Of a DNA stretch of 64,000 bases, positions 36,621 through 44,878 are shown piece by piece. The notes beneath the pieces were generated by a model that saw only the letters and a program-made list of their open reading frames with translations, searched no databases and was not told where the DNA came from. The stretch lies in contig JAHECS010000002.1 in NCBI GenBank assembly GCA_024641635.1, forward strand, positions 1-64,000, given 5' to 3'. Source of the DNA: Actinomycetes bacterium. Lineage in GTDB: Bacteria > Actinomycetota > Actinomycetes > S36-B12. The first letter of the stretch is position 1; each line of letters starts with the position of its first letter. The position numbers were made by a program, and so were the translations under genes.

Positions 36621-37811
36621 CTACAGCCGTTCGACCACCATCGCCGCGCCCTGACCGACGCCGATGCACAGCGATGCGACGCCGTAGCGCCCACCCGTCC
36701 GCTCGAGGTGCCCGAGGAGCGTGATCATGATGCGCGATCCGCTGGACCCCAGCGGGTGCCCCAGGGCGATGGCCCCGCCACTCGCGTTCAGGCGGGCCCG
36801 GTCCACGCCGAGCTCCTTCTCGCAGGCGAGCACCTGCGCCGCAAAGGCCTCGTTGATGTCCACGGCGTCGATGTCGTCGAGGGTGAGGCCCGCGAGGTCG
36901 AGTGCCTTGCGGATGGCCGGGACGGGACCGATCCCGAACAGGCTCGGAGCGACCCCGGCAGCGGCGTAGCTGACGACCCGGGCACGCGGCGTCAGTCCGT
37001 GCTCACGAACAGCGTCCTCTCCCGCGACCACGATGGCCGACGCCCCATCCGACAGCGGTGACGAGTTGCCTGCCGTCGAGACGCCATCAGCGCTGAACGC
37101 CGGACGCAGCGTCGCCAGGCCCTCCACGGTCGTCCCGGCCCGCACGGTCTCATCCCGGGTCACATCGCCGGCCTTGACGGGCACAGCGACGATCTCGCCA
37201 TCGAAGTCGCCGCGCTCCCATGCCTGCGCGGTCAGCGTCTGCGAGCGCACGGCGTACTCGTCGGACGCCTCGCGGGTGATGCCGTAGAGAGCCGCGAGCT
37301 TCTCGGTGCACTCGCCCAGGGACAGCGTTGCGTCGCCGCCGTCGAGTTCGACCATGCGCGGGTTGACCAGTCGCCACCCGAGCGCGGTGTCGAAGGCCTC
37401 CGTGGGCTTGGCCCACGCCCGGGCCGGCTTCGCGGTCACCCACGGCGCCCGGGTCATCGACTCGGCCCCGCCGGCGACGGACAGCGACGAGCCTCCGGAT
37501 CGGATGGCCTGCGCGGCGGACGCGATGGCCTGGAGCCCGGAGGCGCAGAGCCGGTTCACGGTGTACCCCGGAACCGTCTCGGGCAGCCCGGCGAGCAGCA
37601 CTGCCATGCGGGCGACGTTGCGGTTGTCGTCGCCGGACTGGTTGGCGGCTCCGAGGATGACGTCGTCGATGCGATCCGCCGGGATCCCGGTGCGCTTCAC
37701 CACCTCCCCGACGACGAGCGCGGCGAGATCATCGGCACGCACGTCGGCGAGCGCTCCGCCGTATCGGCCGACAGGGGTCCGCACTCCTCCGACGAGGTAG
37801 GCCTCCGTCAT
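36621..37811 (-). CDS. Acetyl-CoA acetyltransferase / 3-oxoadipyl-CoA thiolase
   Basis: The 396-residue thiolase has the nucleophile C89 (VNRLCASGLQA), the catalytic histidine in GGAIALGHPLGSSG, and the second cysteine in SLCIGVGQGAAM. DINEAFAAQVLACEKELG is characteristic. It is compatible with 3-oxoadipyl-CoA thiolase (PcaF), which would complete the ring-cleavage route encoded at 21-32 kb to succinyl-CoA and acetyl-CoA. A general acetyl-CoA acetyltransferase is equally possible. The ATG overlaps the stop of the MoxR/CoxD ATPase by 4 nt, and the end is convergent with the CoxE-like gene. Confidence 0.9.
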   Translation of the reverse strand: MTEAYLVGGVRTPVGRYGGALADVRADDLAALVVGEVVKRTGIPADRIDDVILGAANQSGDDNRNVARMAVLLAGLPETVPGYTVNRLCASGLQAIASAAQAIRSGGSSLSVAGGAESMTRAPWVTAKPARAWAKPTEAFDTALGWRLVNPRMVELDGGDATLSLGECTEKLAALYGITREASDEYAVRSQTLTAQAWERGDFDGEIVAVPVKAGDVTRDETVRAGTTVEGLATLRPAFSADGVSTAGNSSPLSDGASAIVVAGEDAVREHGLTPRARVVSYAAAGVAPSLFGIGPVPAIRKALDLAGLTLDDIDAVDINEAFAAQVLACEKELGVDRARLNASGGAIALGHPLGSSGSRIMITLLGHLERTGGRYGVASLCIGVGQGAAMVVERL

Positions 37812-38686
37812 CGCCCCCCTCCGAGCCCGAGCTGCTCGGAGACTCGGTGCCGGTCGCTCTGGTGCTTGAGCACGACGCCGAGGGTCTGCTCGATGACGCC
37901 CTCCGTGAGCTCGGTGACGCCGAGGACCTGCATGGCGCGTGCCCAGTCGATCGTCTCCGCGATGCTCGGCGCCTTCCGCAGCTCCATCGTGCGCATGGCC
38001 CGCACGGACCGGACGAGCTCGGTCGCGAGCGCCTCCGTCGTCTCGGGCACTCGCGACATGACGATGGCCCGCTCGCGGGTCGCGTCCGGGTAGTCGACGT
38101 GGGCGTACAGGCAGCGCCGCTTGAGCGCCTCGGACAGCTCGCGCGTGGCGTTCGACGTGAGGACGACGAAGGGGGTGTGCGTCGCCGTGATGGTTCCCAG
38201 TTCCGGCACCGTCACCTGGAACTCGCTGAGCACCTCGAGGAGCAGGCCCTCGACCTCGACGTCGGCCTTGTCCGTCTCATCGACGAGGAGGACGGTCGGA
38301 CCCTCCTGCCGGATGGCCGTGAGCAGCGGGCGCGACAGCAGGAACTCCTCGCTGAAGATGTCGTCGTGCAGCTCGTTCCAGTCCTCCGACTCCTCGTCGA
38401 CCTGCGCCGCCTGGATCCTCAGCAGCTGCTTGCGGTAGTTCCACTCGTAGAGGGCGCGCGCCTCGTCCAGTCCCTCGTAGCACTGGAGCCGAACGAGGGT
38501 CGCCCCGGTGGCCTCGGCGACCGCCTTGGCGAGCTCGGTCTTGCCGGTGCCCGCGGGGCCCTCGAGCATGACCGGCTTGCCCAGGGCGTCGCCGAGGAAG
38601 ACGACGGTCGCCAGCGCTTCGTCGACGAGGTAGCCCGTCGTGGCCAGCTTCTCGCGCGTGTCGGCGATGGACGAGAAGAAGGTCAT
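37808..38686 (-). CDS. MoxR/CoxD-type AAA+ ATPase
   Basis: This 292-residue AAA+ ATPase has Walker A GPAGTGKTE, Walker B VLLVDETDKAD, sensor 1 FVVLTSNATRE and the sensor region LKRRCLYAHVDYPD. It matches the CoxD/MoxR family that acts with VWA proteins as an ATP-driven chaperone. Its partner is very probably the CoxE-like protein encoded convergently at 35244-36608. It overlaps the thiolase start by ATGA, so thiolase and ATPase are co-translated. Confidence 0.9.
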   Translation of the reverse strand: MTFFSSIADTREKLATTGYLVDEALATVVFLGDALGKPVMLEGPAGTGKTELAKAVAEATGATLVRLQCYEGLDEARALYEWNYRKQLLRIQAAQVDEESEDWNELHDDIFSEEFLLSRPLLTAIRQEGPTVLLVDETDKADVEVEGLLLEVLSEFQVTVPELGTITATHTPFVVLTSNATRELSEALKRRCLYAHVDYPDATRERAIVMSRVPETTEALATELVRSVRAMRTMELRKAPSIAETIDWARAMQVLGVTELTEGVIEQTLGVVLKHQSDRHRVSEQLGLGGGR

Positions 38687-38765
38687 TCAGGCTCCCGGGC
38701 TAGAGTGTTCGCATAGCGACCAAACGTGCGCCCAGCGTACAGTTGCTCCGCGTCCCGGACAACCC

Positions 38766-39458
38766 TCAGCCTGCGGTTTCGACGAGGACGTGCGCCGCGA
38801 CGTCGTCGGCCAGCTCGGTGTACTCGCCGCCGCTGCCGATCGTGACCCCGCCCGACGATCGGTGCACCTTCACCGATGCCCCCGGCATCGCGCCGATGCG
38901 GTGCATGGTCGTCATCGCCTCGCCGTCGTCCTGCAGGGGCTCGGCGATGCGTCGCACGATGACTCGTCGAACCTCCTCGCCGGCGACCTCGTTGAGCGGC
39001 CTCATCGATCCCGGCGACGTCACCACGTCCTCGGCTCCAGGCACCAGTTCGGCGAGGCCGGGGATCGGGTTTCCGTACGGAGACGTCGTCGGGTTGTTGA
39101 GAACCTCCAGCAGGCGCCGCTCGACGGCCTCGCTCATCACGTGCTCCCAGCGACAGGCCTCGGCGTGCACCTCCTCCCAGGGCATGCCGAGGACGTCGAC
39201 GAGCAGGCACTCGGCCAACCGGTGCTTGCGCATGACCCTGGTCGCCGTCGCCCGCCCAGCCGCAGTGAGCTCGAGCTGCCGGTCACCGGCCACCACCACC
39301 AGGCCGTCGCGCTCCATCCGAGCGACGGTCTGCGAGACCGTCGGGCCGCTCTGGCTCAGGCGCTCGGCGATGCGCGCGCGCATCGGGACGACGCCCTCCT
39401 CCTCGAGCTCGAAGATCGTGCGCAGGTACATCTCCGTGGTGTCGATCAGCTCGCTCAC
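38766..39458 (-). CDS. ideR: Iron-dependent regulator of the DtxR/IdeR family
   Basis: The 230-residue regulator starts VSELIDTTEMYLRTIFELEE, nearly the IdeR opening, and has the winged helix ARIAERLSQSGPTVSQTVAR. Metal-binding residues are in VHAEACRWEHVMSE (the Cys, Glu and His of the primary site) and there is a C-terminal SH3-like domain. With Fe(II) bound it would repress iron-uptake genes. The GTG at 39458 with AGGAG 6 nt upstream gives the family's usual length. It is divergent from the photolyase gene. Confidence 0.92.
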   Translation of the reverse strand: MSELIDTTEMYLRTIFELEEEGVVPMRARIAERLSQSGPTVSQTVARMERDGLVVVAGDRQLELTAAGRATATRVMRKHRLAECLLVDVLGMPWEEVHAEACRWEHVMSEAVERRLLEVLNNPTTSPYGNPIPGLAELVPGAEDVVTSPGSMRPLNEVAGEEVRRVIVRRIAEPLQDDGEAMTTMHRIGAMPGASVKVHRSSGGVTIGSGGEYTELADDVAAHVLVETAG

Positions 39459-39514
39459 GAAGGCTCCTCGCACTTTGGTTTGCCTACCCTGAACCTACTG
39501 CCTAGCCTGCTGGC

Positions 39515-40870
39515 GTGCCGACCGTGATGTGGTTCCGCCGCGACCTGCGCCTGGGCGACAGCCCGGCACTCCTCGCGGCCGTGGAGGAGGCCCGCGCCTC
39601 CGGGGATGGGCGGGTGGTCCCCCTCTTCGTGCTCGACCCGGCCCTCTGGGGACCTTCGGGCGACGTCCGACGGGCGTACCTCGCCGCCTCCCTGCGCTCC
39701 CTCGACGCCAGCCTCGCCGACGCGCTGCTGATCCTGCACGGCGACCCCGTCCGCCTCGTCCCGCAGGTGGCACGGGCGGCCTCGGCGACCGGCGTCCACA
39801 TCGCCGCTGACTTCGGTCCCTACGGCGGTCGGCGCGACGCCGCCGTCGAGTCGGCGCTCGAGGTCCCCCTCGTCCGCACCGGATCGCCCTACGCCGTCGC
39901 CCCCGGCCGGGTCACCAAGGAGGACGGCACGGCGTACCGGGTCTTCACCCCGTTCTGGCGCGGGTGGACGCGGCATGGATGGCGGGCCCCGGCGCCACCG
40001 CCGCCGGCCGACGTCGACTGGTGGATGCCGCTGGACTGCCACGGTCATCCCGAGGCCCCCGACCTCGGCGACCTGGCACTGCCAGATGCCGGTGAGTCGG
40101 CCGCGCTGGCCACCTGGGAGCGGTATCGGGACGCCCGGCTGGCCGAGTACGCGGAGCTTCGCAACCGGCCCGACGTCGCGGGCACCAGCGCCATGAGCCA
40201 CCACCTGAGGTGGGGCGAGATCCACCCCCGCACGATGCTCGCGGACCTGTCCGCATCGGACGAGGTCTTCGGGAAGGAGCTCTGCTGGCGCGAGTTCTAC
40301 GCCGACGTGCTCGCCCAGAACCCGTCGAGCGCGCGTTCATCCCTCGACTCCCGCTTCGACGAGGACATGCGATGGACCGAGGGTCCGCAGGCTCAGGCGA
40401 TGCTGGACGCGTGGCGCGAGGGCCGCACCGGATACCCGTTCGTGGACGCCGGGATGCGGCAGCTGCGCGCCGAGGGCTGGGTGCACAACCGGGTTCGCAT
40501 GGTCGTGGCCAGCTTCCTGGTGAAGGACCTGCACCTGCCCTGGCAGCTCGGCGCACGCGAGTTCATGCGCTGGCTCCGGGACGCCGACCTGGCCAGCAAC
40601 GCGCACGGCTGGCAGTGGACGGCCGGGTGCGGGACCGACGCGGCGCCCTTCTACCGGGTGTTCAACCCGGTGCTGCAGGGCCTGAAGTTCGATCCGCAGG
40701 GCGACTACGTCCGCCGGTACGTCCCGGAGCTGCGGCACCTGGACGGGCAGGCCGTCCACGAGCCATGGCAGGCCGGCGACGGCTACGCGCACGGCTACCC
40801 CGAGCGGGTGGTGGACCACGCCATCGAGCGGGACGTGGCGCTCGCCGACTTCGCCATGATCAAGAACTGA
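39515..40870 (+). CDS. phr: Deoxyribodipyrimidine photolyase
   Basis: The 451-residue protein has the N-terminal antenna-binding Rossmann domain (VMWFRRDLRLGDSPAL) and the C-terminal FAD domain (LCWREFYADVLAQNP, GYPFVDAGMRQL, GWVHNRVRMVVASFLVKDL, NAHGWQWTAGCGTDAAPFYRVFNP). It uses light and FADH- to split UV-induced cyclobutane pyrimidine dimers. The conserved Trp of the electron-transfer chain region and the NAHGWQW segment are present. The GTG at 39515 is 57 bp from the divergent IdeR-like start. Confidence 0.95.
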   Translation: MPTVMWFRRDLRLGDSPALLAAVEEARASGDGRVVPLFVLDPALWGPSGDVRRAYLAASLRSLDASLADALLILHGDPVRLVPQVARAASATGVHIAADFGPYGGRRDAAVESALEVPLVRTGSPYAVAPGRVTKEDGTAYRVFTPFWRGWTRHGWRAPAPPPPADVDWWMPLDCHGHPEAPDLGDLALPDAGESAALATWERYRDARLAEYAELRNRPDVAGTSAMSHHLRWGEIHPRTMLADLSASDEVFGKELCWREFYADVLAQNPSSARSSLDSRFDEDMRWTEGPQAQAMLDAWREGRTGYPFVDAGMRQLRAEGWVHNRVRMVVASFLVKDLHLPWQLGAREFMRWLRDADLASNAHGWQWTAGCGTDAAPFYRVFNPVLQGLKFDPQGDYVRRYVPELRHLDGQAVHEPWQAGDGYAHGYPERVVDHAIERDVALADFAMIKN

Positions 40871-40952
40871 CGACCGTCCCGGGTCGGGACCGGCTCGGCG
40901 CGTTGCCGCCACGGGTGACGAGCGATCGGGGTCTCGGTGACAGGATGGCGGC

Positions 40953-41762
40953 ATGACCGTCGTCGCCGTGCTGTCCATGAAGGGCGGAGTGGGCAAGTCC
41001 ACCGTGGCCCTGGGGCTGGCGAGCGCGGGTTGGGACCGGGACATCCGGACCCTCGTCATCGACCTCGACCCGCAGGCCAACGCCACCATGGCCCTGGACG
41101 TGGGTGAGCCCGAGTTCACGACCAGCGATGTGCTCGCCGACGCCCGTCCGGGCGTCGCGGCCGACGCCGTGGTGACGAGCGGCTGGGGGGACCGGGTCGC
41201 GGTCATCGCCGCGGAACGGTCACTCGAGCATCGCAACGTCCCGCGTGGTCGGCACAGCGCACTCCGGCTTCGCACGGCGCTGGCCACGCTGCCGCGCTCG
41301 TACGATCTCGTCGTCATCGACTGCCCGCCGTCGCTCGGCGAGCTCACCCGCAACGCGCTGAGCACGGCCGACCGGGCCGTCGTCGTCACCGAACCGAACC
41401 ACTTCGCCCTGCACGGCGCGGCCGAGGCGCTGGAGGCGGTGAGCGTCATCGCGAACGCGACGAACTCGCGGCTGCGGGCCAGCGCCGTCGTGGTCAACCG
41501 GTTCCGTCCGGACGACCGGGAGCACCGCCTCAACCTCGAACGGCTCGCGGACGCGCACGGCCGCCTTGTCTACGACCCGCCGCTCCCCGACTGCCCCGGC
41601 ATCCCTCAGTCGCAGCGCGCGGTGAGCCCGATCCATTCGTGGAACTCCCCCGGCTCCCGTGACGTGGCCGACATCATGGACGACCTCCTCGACTCGCTCC
41701 TCCCACCGAAGCGCCCCGAGGCGTCGATGCCGCGCGTGTCGATCAAGAGGTACCTCACGTGA
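40953..41762 (+). CDS. ParA/MinD-type ATPase
   Basis: This 269-residue ATPase has the deviant Walker A KGGVGKST at residues 10-17, the second Walker region VIDLDPQANAT and YDLVVIDCPPSLGELTRNAL. It belongs to the ParA family that positions DNA or protein cargo on the nucleoid. No parB or chromosomal-partition context is present, so it is an orphan ParA with its own partner, the small protein encoded in the overlapping next gene (GTGA overlap). This layout resembles ParF/ParG or other small ParA systems. Confidence 0.88.
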   Translation: MTVVAVLSMKGGVGKSTVALGLASAGWDRDIRTLVIDLDPQANATMALDVGEPEFTTSDVLADARPGVAADAVVTSGWGDRVAVIAAERSLEHRNVPRGRHSALRLRTALATLPRSYDLVVIDCPPSLGELTRNALSTADRAVVVTEPNHFALHGAAEALEAVSVIANATNSRLRASAVVVNRFRPDDREHRLNLERLADAHGRLVYDPPLPDCPGIPQSQRAVSPIHSWNSPGSRDVADIMDDLLDSLLPPKRPEASMPRVSIKRYLT

Positions 41763-42031
41763 GCGACTCGTCCAGGGAAGGCCTGCGCAAGGCTCCCGAC
41801 GCCGACCTGCACCCCAGCACGCCGCTGGGGGGTCCCAGCGAGCCGTCGCTCCTTCGCCGGGGCGCGACCACCGCGGACTCGGTGGGGGCACCGGACCGCG
41901 ACAAGGCCGTCAAGCTCGAGGTCGCCGTCCCGAAGTCCCTCCGCAAGGCGGTCCGCGCCGAGGCCAAGCGCCGCGGCATCTCCGTCGACGACCTCGTGGC
42001 AGAGGCGCTGCGCAACCGCGCTCCCCGCTGA
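41759..42031 (+). CDS. Small ParA partner, ribbon-helix-helix-like
   Basis: The 90-residue protein has a disordered Pro/Ser/Gly-rich N-terminal ~48 residues and a C-terminal segment KLEVAVPKSLRKAVRAEAKR followed by GISVDDLVAEALRNR. This reads as a strand followed by two helices, like ribbon-helix-helix DNA-binding proteins. Small RHH proteins with flexible N-termini that stimulate ParA-type ATPases are known (ParG). The GTG start overlaps the parA-like stop by 4 nt, so the two are co-produced. Confidence 0.75.
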   Translation: MSDSSREGLRKAPDADLHPSTPLGGPSEPSLLRRGATTADSVGAPDRDKAVKLEVAVPKSLRKAVRAEAKRRGISVDDLVAEALRNRAPR

Positions 42032-42077
42032 CCTCCGCCCCCGTTTCGCCCGTCCTGCGCGAGCAACGACCAGGGGG

Positions 42078-43337
42078 TCAGGGAACGGGGTGCCGTGCGT
42101 CGTACTGCAGGAACTCCGGGAACTTCGCGGCCAGGCCCACCGCCCCGACGATGCAGGCGATTCCGCCGGACACGACCGAGAACGCCTCGCCCGCCAGCGC
42201 CGCCACCGCACCGGCCTCGACGTCACCCAGGCGAGGCCCACCCGCGACGACGACGGTGAACACACCCTGCAGCCGTCCGCGGTACTCGTCGGGAGTCGCG
42301 GCCTGGAGGATCGTGGTCCGGAACACGGCCGACACGTTGTCCGCCGCCCCTGCGACCGCGAGCAGCAGCAGCGCCAGGGGCAGCCAGCGCACCAGTCCGA
42401 AGGACGTGATGGCCACTCCCCACACGATGATCGCTCCGACGATCGCCCGCCCCTGCCACCGCACGTGGCCCAGCGGCCCGGAGAACACGCCCGAGACCAG
42501 CGCTCCGACCGCCGGAGCGGCCGACAGCAGGCCAAGGACGAGCGCGACGTCGGCCGTGGAGCCCCCGTACCACTGCGCCGCGATGGCCGGGAAGAGCGCC
42601 CGCGGCATGCCGAAGACCATCGCGACCATGTCCTCGTAGAAGGTCATCTGCAGGTTCCGCTTGCCCTTGAGGAAGGCGAAGCCCTCGCGCACCGACGCCC
42701 AGCCGGCCCGCGGCCGGGCCGCGCCGGGAACGACGATCGGCGGAAGGCTGGGCAGTCGGATCATCGCCCAGACGAGAACGGCGAAGGCGACCACGTCCGC
42801 CGCATAGGCCGCGGTCACCGTCCCCGTCGCGGCGACCAGGAGGCCGCCGATCACCGGTCCGAGGGTGAAGCCGAACGTCCACGTGATGATGCCGAGCGCG
42901 TTCGCGGCCGGAAGCAGCTCCGGAGGAACGATGCGGGGGATGATCGCCTGCCGGGCCGGATTGCCGATCGCGAAGAAGGCCGCCTGCACGGCGACGATGG
43001 CGTAGAGAACGGCCACCGTGTCGAGACCAGCGAGCGACTGGCCCAGGAAGGCGAGCGAGCACGCCCACAGGCCGACGCCGGAGACCACCCCGACCTTGCG
43101 TCGGTCGAAGGCGTCGGACAGCGTCCCCCCGTACAGCCCGAAGCCCACGAGCGGGACCAGCTGGAACAGGCCGACGAGGCCGACCATGAGGCTCGACTGC
43201 GTCAGGCTCCAGACCTGGAGCCCCACGGCCACCGAGGTCATCTGCTGGCCGATGTTGCTGACGCCGAGCGCGACCCACAGGCGACGGTAGGGCGCGCTGA
43301 CCCGCAGAGGGGTCAGGTCGGCGAACAGGCGGGCCAC
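42078..43337 (-). CDS. MFS transporter (EntS-like MFS_3 group)
   Basis: The 419-residue protein has about 12 membrane segments and the pattern of the MFS_3 exporters (LWVALGVSNIGQQMTSVAVGLQVW, GGTLSDAFDRRKV as the loop 2-3 motif, NPARQAIIPRIVP, PDEYRGRLQGVFTVVVAGGPRLGD). Members such as EntS export siderophores or drugs; the substrate here is unknown. The GTG at 43337 is the start used. The 3' end is convergent with the ParA-partner gene. Confidence 0.9.
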   Translation of the reverse strand: MARLFADLTPLRVSAPYRRLWVALGVSNIGQQMTSVAVGLQVWSLTQSSLMVGLVGLFQLVPLVGFGLYGGTLSDAFDRRKVGVVSGVGLWACSLAFLGQSLAGLDTVAVLYAIVAVQAAFFAIGNPARQAIIPRIVPPELLPAANALGIITWTFGFTLGPVIGGLLVAATGTVTAAYAADVVAFAVLVWAMIRLPSLPPIVVPGAARPRAGWASVREGFAFLKGKRNLQMTFYEDMVAMVFGMPRALFPAIAAQWYGGSTADVALVLGLLSAAPAVGALVSGVFSGPLGHVRWQGRAIVGAIIVWGVAITSFGLVRWLPLALLLLAVAGAADNVSAVFRTTILQAATPDEYRGRLQGVFTVVVAGGPRLGDVEAGAVAALAGEAFSVVSGGIACIVGAVGLAAKFPEFLQYDARHPVP

Positions 43338-43415
43338 GAGCGGGAACCTACGCCCGACGCGAGGCCGCCTCGGTGCAGCCCTGTCGCCCGGTGCCCGGCG
43401 AGGCGGGGCAGCCGG

Positions 43416-44237
43416 CTACTGAGCCGGGGCGAAGACGGCCTGCGCTGCACCCGAGGCGTCGCGGAGCGTCAGCGAATTGGCGTCCTGCTCGTACGTCGTG
43501 ACCGCGGCAAGCCCGGTGAAGTACGCCTGCTCCGTGGCCATGACGGCGTCCTCGCACATCATCCTCGTGGACGCGACCGGGCCGATCGTGATGGCGTCGG
43601 ATCCCGACGTCGTGTAGGTCGCGGTGTAGGTGTTGCAGCCGCCGGACCCCGTCAGGGTCCCGTCGGCCCCGAACATCGCCGTCACGCCGCCGGTCGTCGC
43701 ATCCGACACGACGGCCTCCTTGCCGTTGTTGATCCCCGTCGCTGTCCACGAGGTTCCGGACAGCCCGGCAGGAGCCGCCGCGTAGGCGAGCAGCTGGGCT
43801 CCCGACGCGTCGAGCAGGACCAGCGTGGAGTCGGCGGTGAACGACGCGACGTTCGGAAGCGCCGCCAGGAGCGCGGCCTCCTGCTCCGCCACGGGTCCGG
43901 CGCACGCCCGCAGGGTCATGGGGCCGGGCACGATCGTCAGGGCGGTCCCGTCCTGCTCGTACGTGCCGGTGAAGGAGTTGCAGCCGGTCGAGCCGGCTAC
44001 CGCCCCGTCCGCGGAGAAGGTCAGCGACCCCGACTGCGGGGCGGCAGTGGCGGACACCTCGGCACCGCTCGCGTCGGCGTAGGAGGTGAGCGTCCACGAC
44101 GTCCCCGCGAGGTCGGCCGCCGCCGGCGCCGCCGACGCGGAGCCGGCGCCAGCATCGCCTGACGACGTGCTGGAACCGCATGCGGACAGGATCAGGAGGA
44201 GGGGCAGCGCAGCGAGCGCGAGGAGGCGGTTCGACAT
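43416..44237 (-). CDS. Lipoprotein with two META domains
   Basis: The 273-residue protein has a lipoprotein signal peptide with C20 in LSAC and a Gly/Ser/Ala linker. Two tandem META (HslJ-like, DUF306) domains follow, each starting GTSW and containing the GCN(S/T)(F/Y)T sequence, with a late conserved cysteine (LRACAGPVAEQE and TRMMCEDAVMATEQ). The cysteines in each domain could pair. META-domain proteins are surface-exposed and connected with envelope stress or resistance; the exact role is unknown. Confidence 0.88.
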   Translation of the reverse strand: MSNRLLALAALPLLLILSACGSSTSSGDAGAGSASAAPAAADLAGTSWTLTSYADASGAEVSATAAPQSGSLTFSADGAVAGSTGCNSFTGTYEQDGTALTIVPGPMTLRACAGPVAEQEAALLAALPNVASFTADSTLVLLDASGAQLLAYAAAPAGLSGTSWTATGINNGKEAVVSDATTGGVTAMFGADGTLTGSGGCNTYTATYTTSGSDAITIGPVASTRMMCEDAVMATEQAYFTGLAAVTTYEQDANSLTLRDASGAAQAVFAPAQ

Positions 44238-44419
44238 ACCGCCACTGTACGTCGCCGCTCGTGACGACGACCGCTCGCGGAGGCCGTCGCAATATCGGGC
44301 GCGAGGACCCCGGCACCCCGCTCCACGCCTTACCCATCCCTAACCTGCTGGACCTATCCATCGTGGTCCGCAACCGTCACACTTTCAACGCCGACACCGG
44401 CCACGATCTGAGGAGAGTC

Positions 44420-44866
44420 ATGCACGAGACCCTGGTCCGACGGGCCAAGCAGGCGAGCGGGATCGTGTCCCTCGCCACCGTGGCCGGACTCCTTCTCGCC
44501 GGTCCCGCCCAGGCCGCGGGTCACCGTGACACCGACCACGACGGGATGCCGGATCGGTGGGAGCGCAGCCACCACCTGAACTGGAAGGTGGCCAACGCGC
44601 GCAAGGACGCCGACCACGACGGCCTGAGCAACCTCAAGGAGTACACCCTCCGCCTGAACCCCCGGAGCGCCGACAGCGACGACGACGGCACGGAGGACGG
44701 CTACGAGGACTCGGACCATGACGGTCTCGACAACGAGAACGACTCCGACGAGGTGTGCGCCGTGCTCAGCCAGTCAAGCGCGCAGGCGAGTGACGACGAC
44801 GAGCAGGGCGAGCACTGCGACGACCAGGGGGACGACGACCAGGGCGAGGACGAACAGGACGACTGA
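44420..44866 (+). CDS. Secreted calcium-binding (thrombospondin type 3-like) protein
   Basis: The 148-residue protein has a signal peptide (SLATVAGLLLAGPAQA) and four DxDxDG calcium-binding loops: DTDHDGMPD, DADHDGLSN, DSDDDGTED and DSDHDGLDN. The C-terminal ~40 residues are almost entirely Asp, Glu, Gln and Ser with two cysteines. Such repeats bind Ca2+ and stabilise extracellular structures. The ATG at 44420 has GAGGAGAG 5-6 nt upstream. The 182 nt before it contain no further gene and presumably the promoters of this gene and the divergent META gene. Confidence 0.85.
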   Translation: MHETLVRRAKQASGIVSLATVAGLLLAGPAQAAGHRDTDHDGMPDRWERSHHLNWKVANARKDADHDGLSNLKEYTLRLNPRSADSDDDGTEDGYEDSDHDGLDNENDSDEVCAVLSQSSAQASDDDEQGEHCDDQGDDDQGEDEQDD

Positions 44867-44878
44867 CGTCGTCGTCTG

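Noticed and set aside
36621-37811. Assigning the thiolase firmly as PcaF
   Set aside because: Thiolase motifs do not separate 3-oxoadipyl-CoA thiolase from general acetyl-CoA acetyltransferase, and it is not in the degradation operon.
39459-39514. DtxR/IdeR box in the ideR-phr gap
   Set aside because: TAGGTTCAGGGTAGGC resembles part of the 19-bp consensus but the second half is poor; not enough to call autoregulation.
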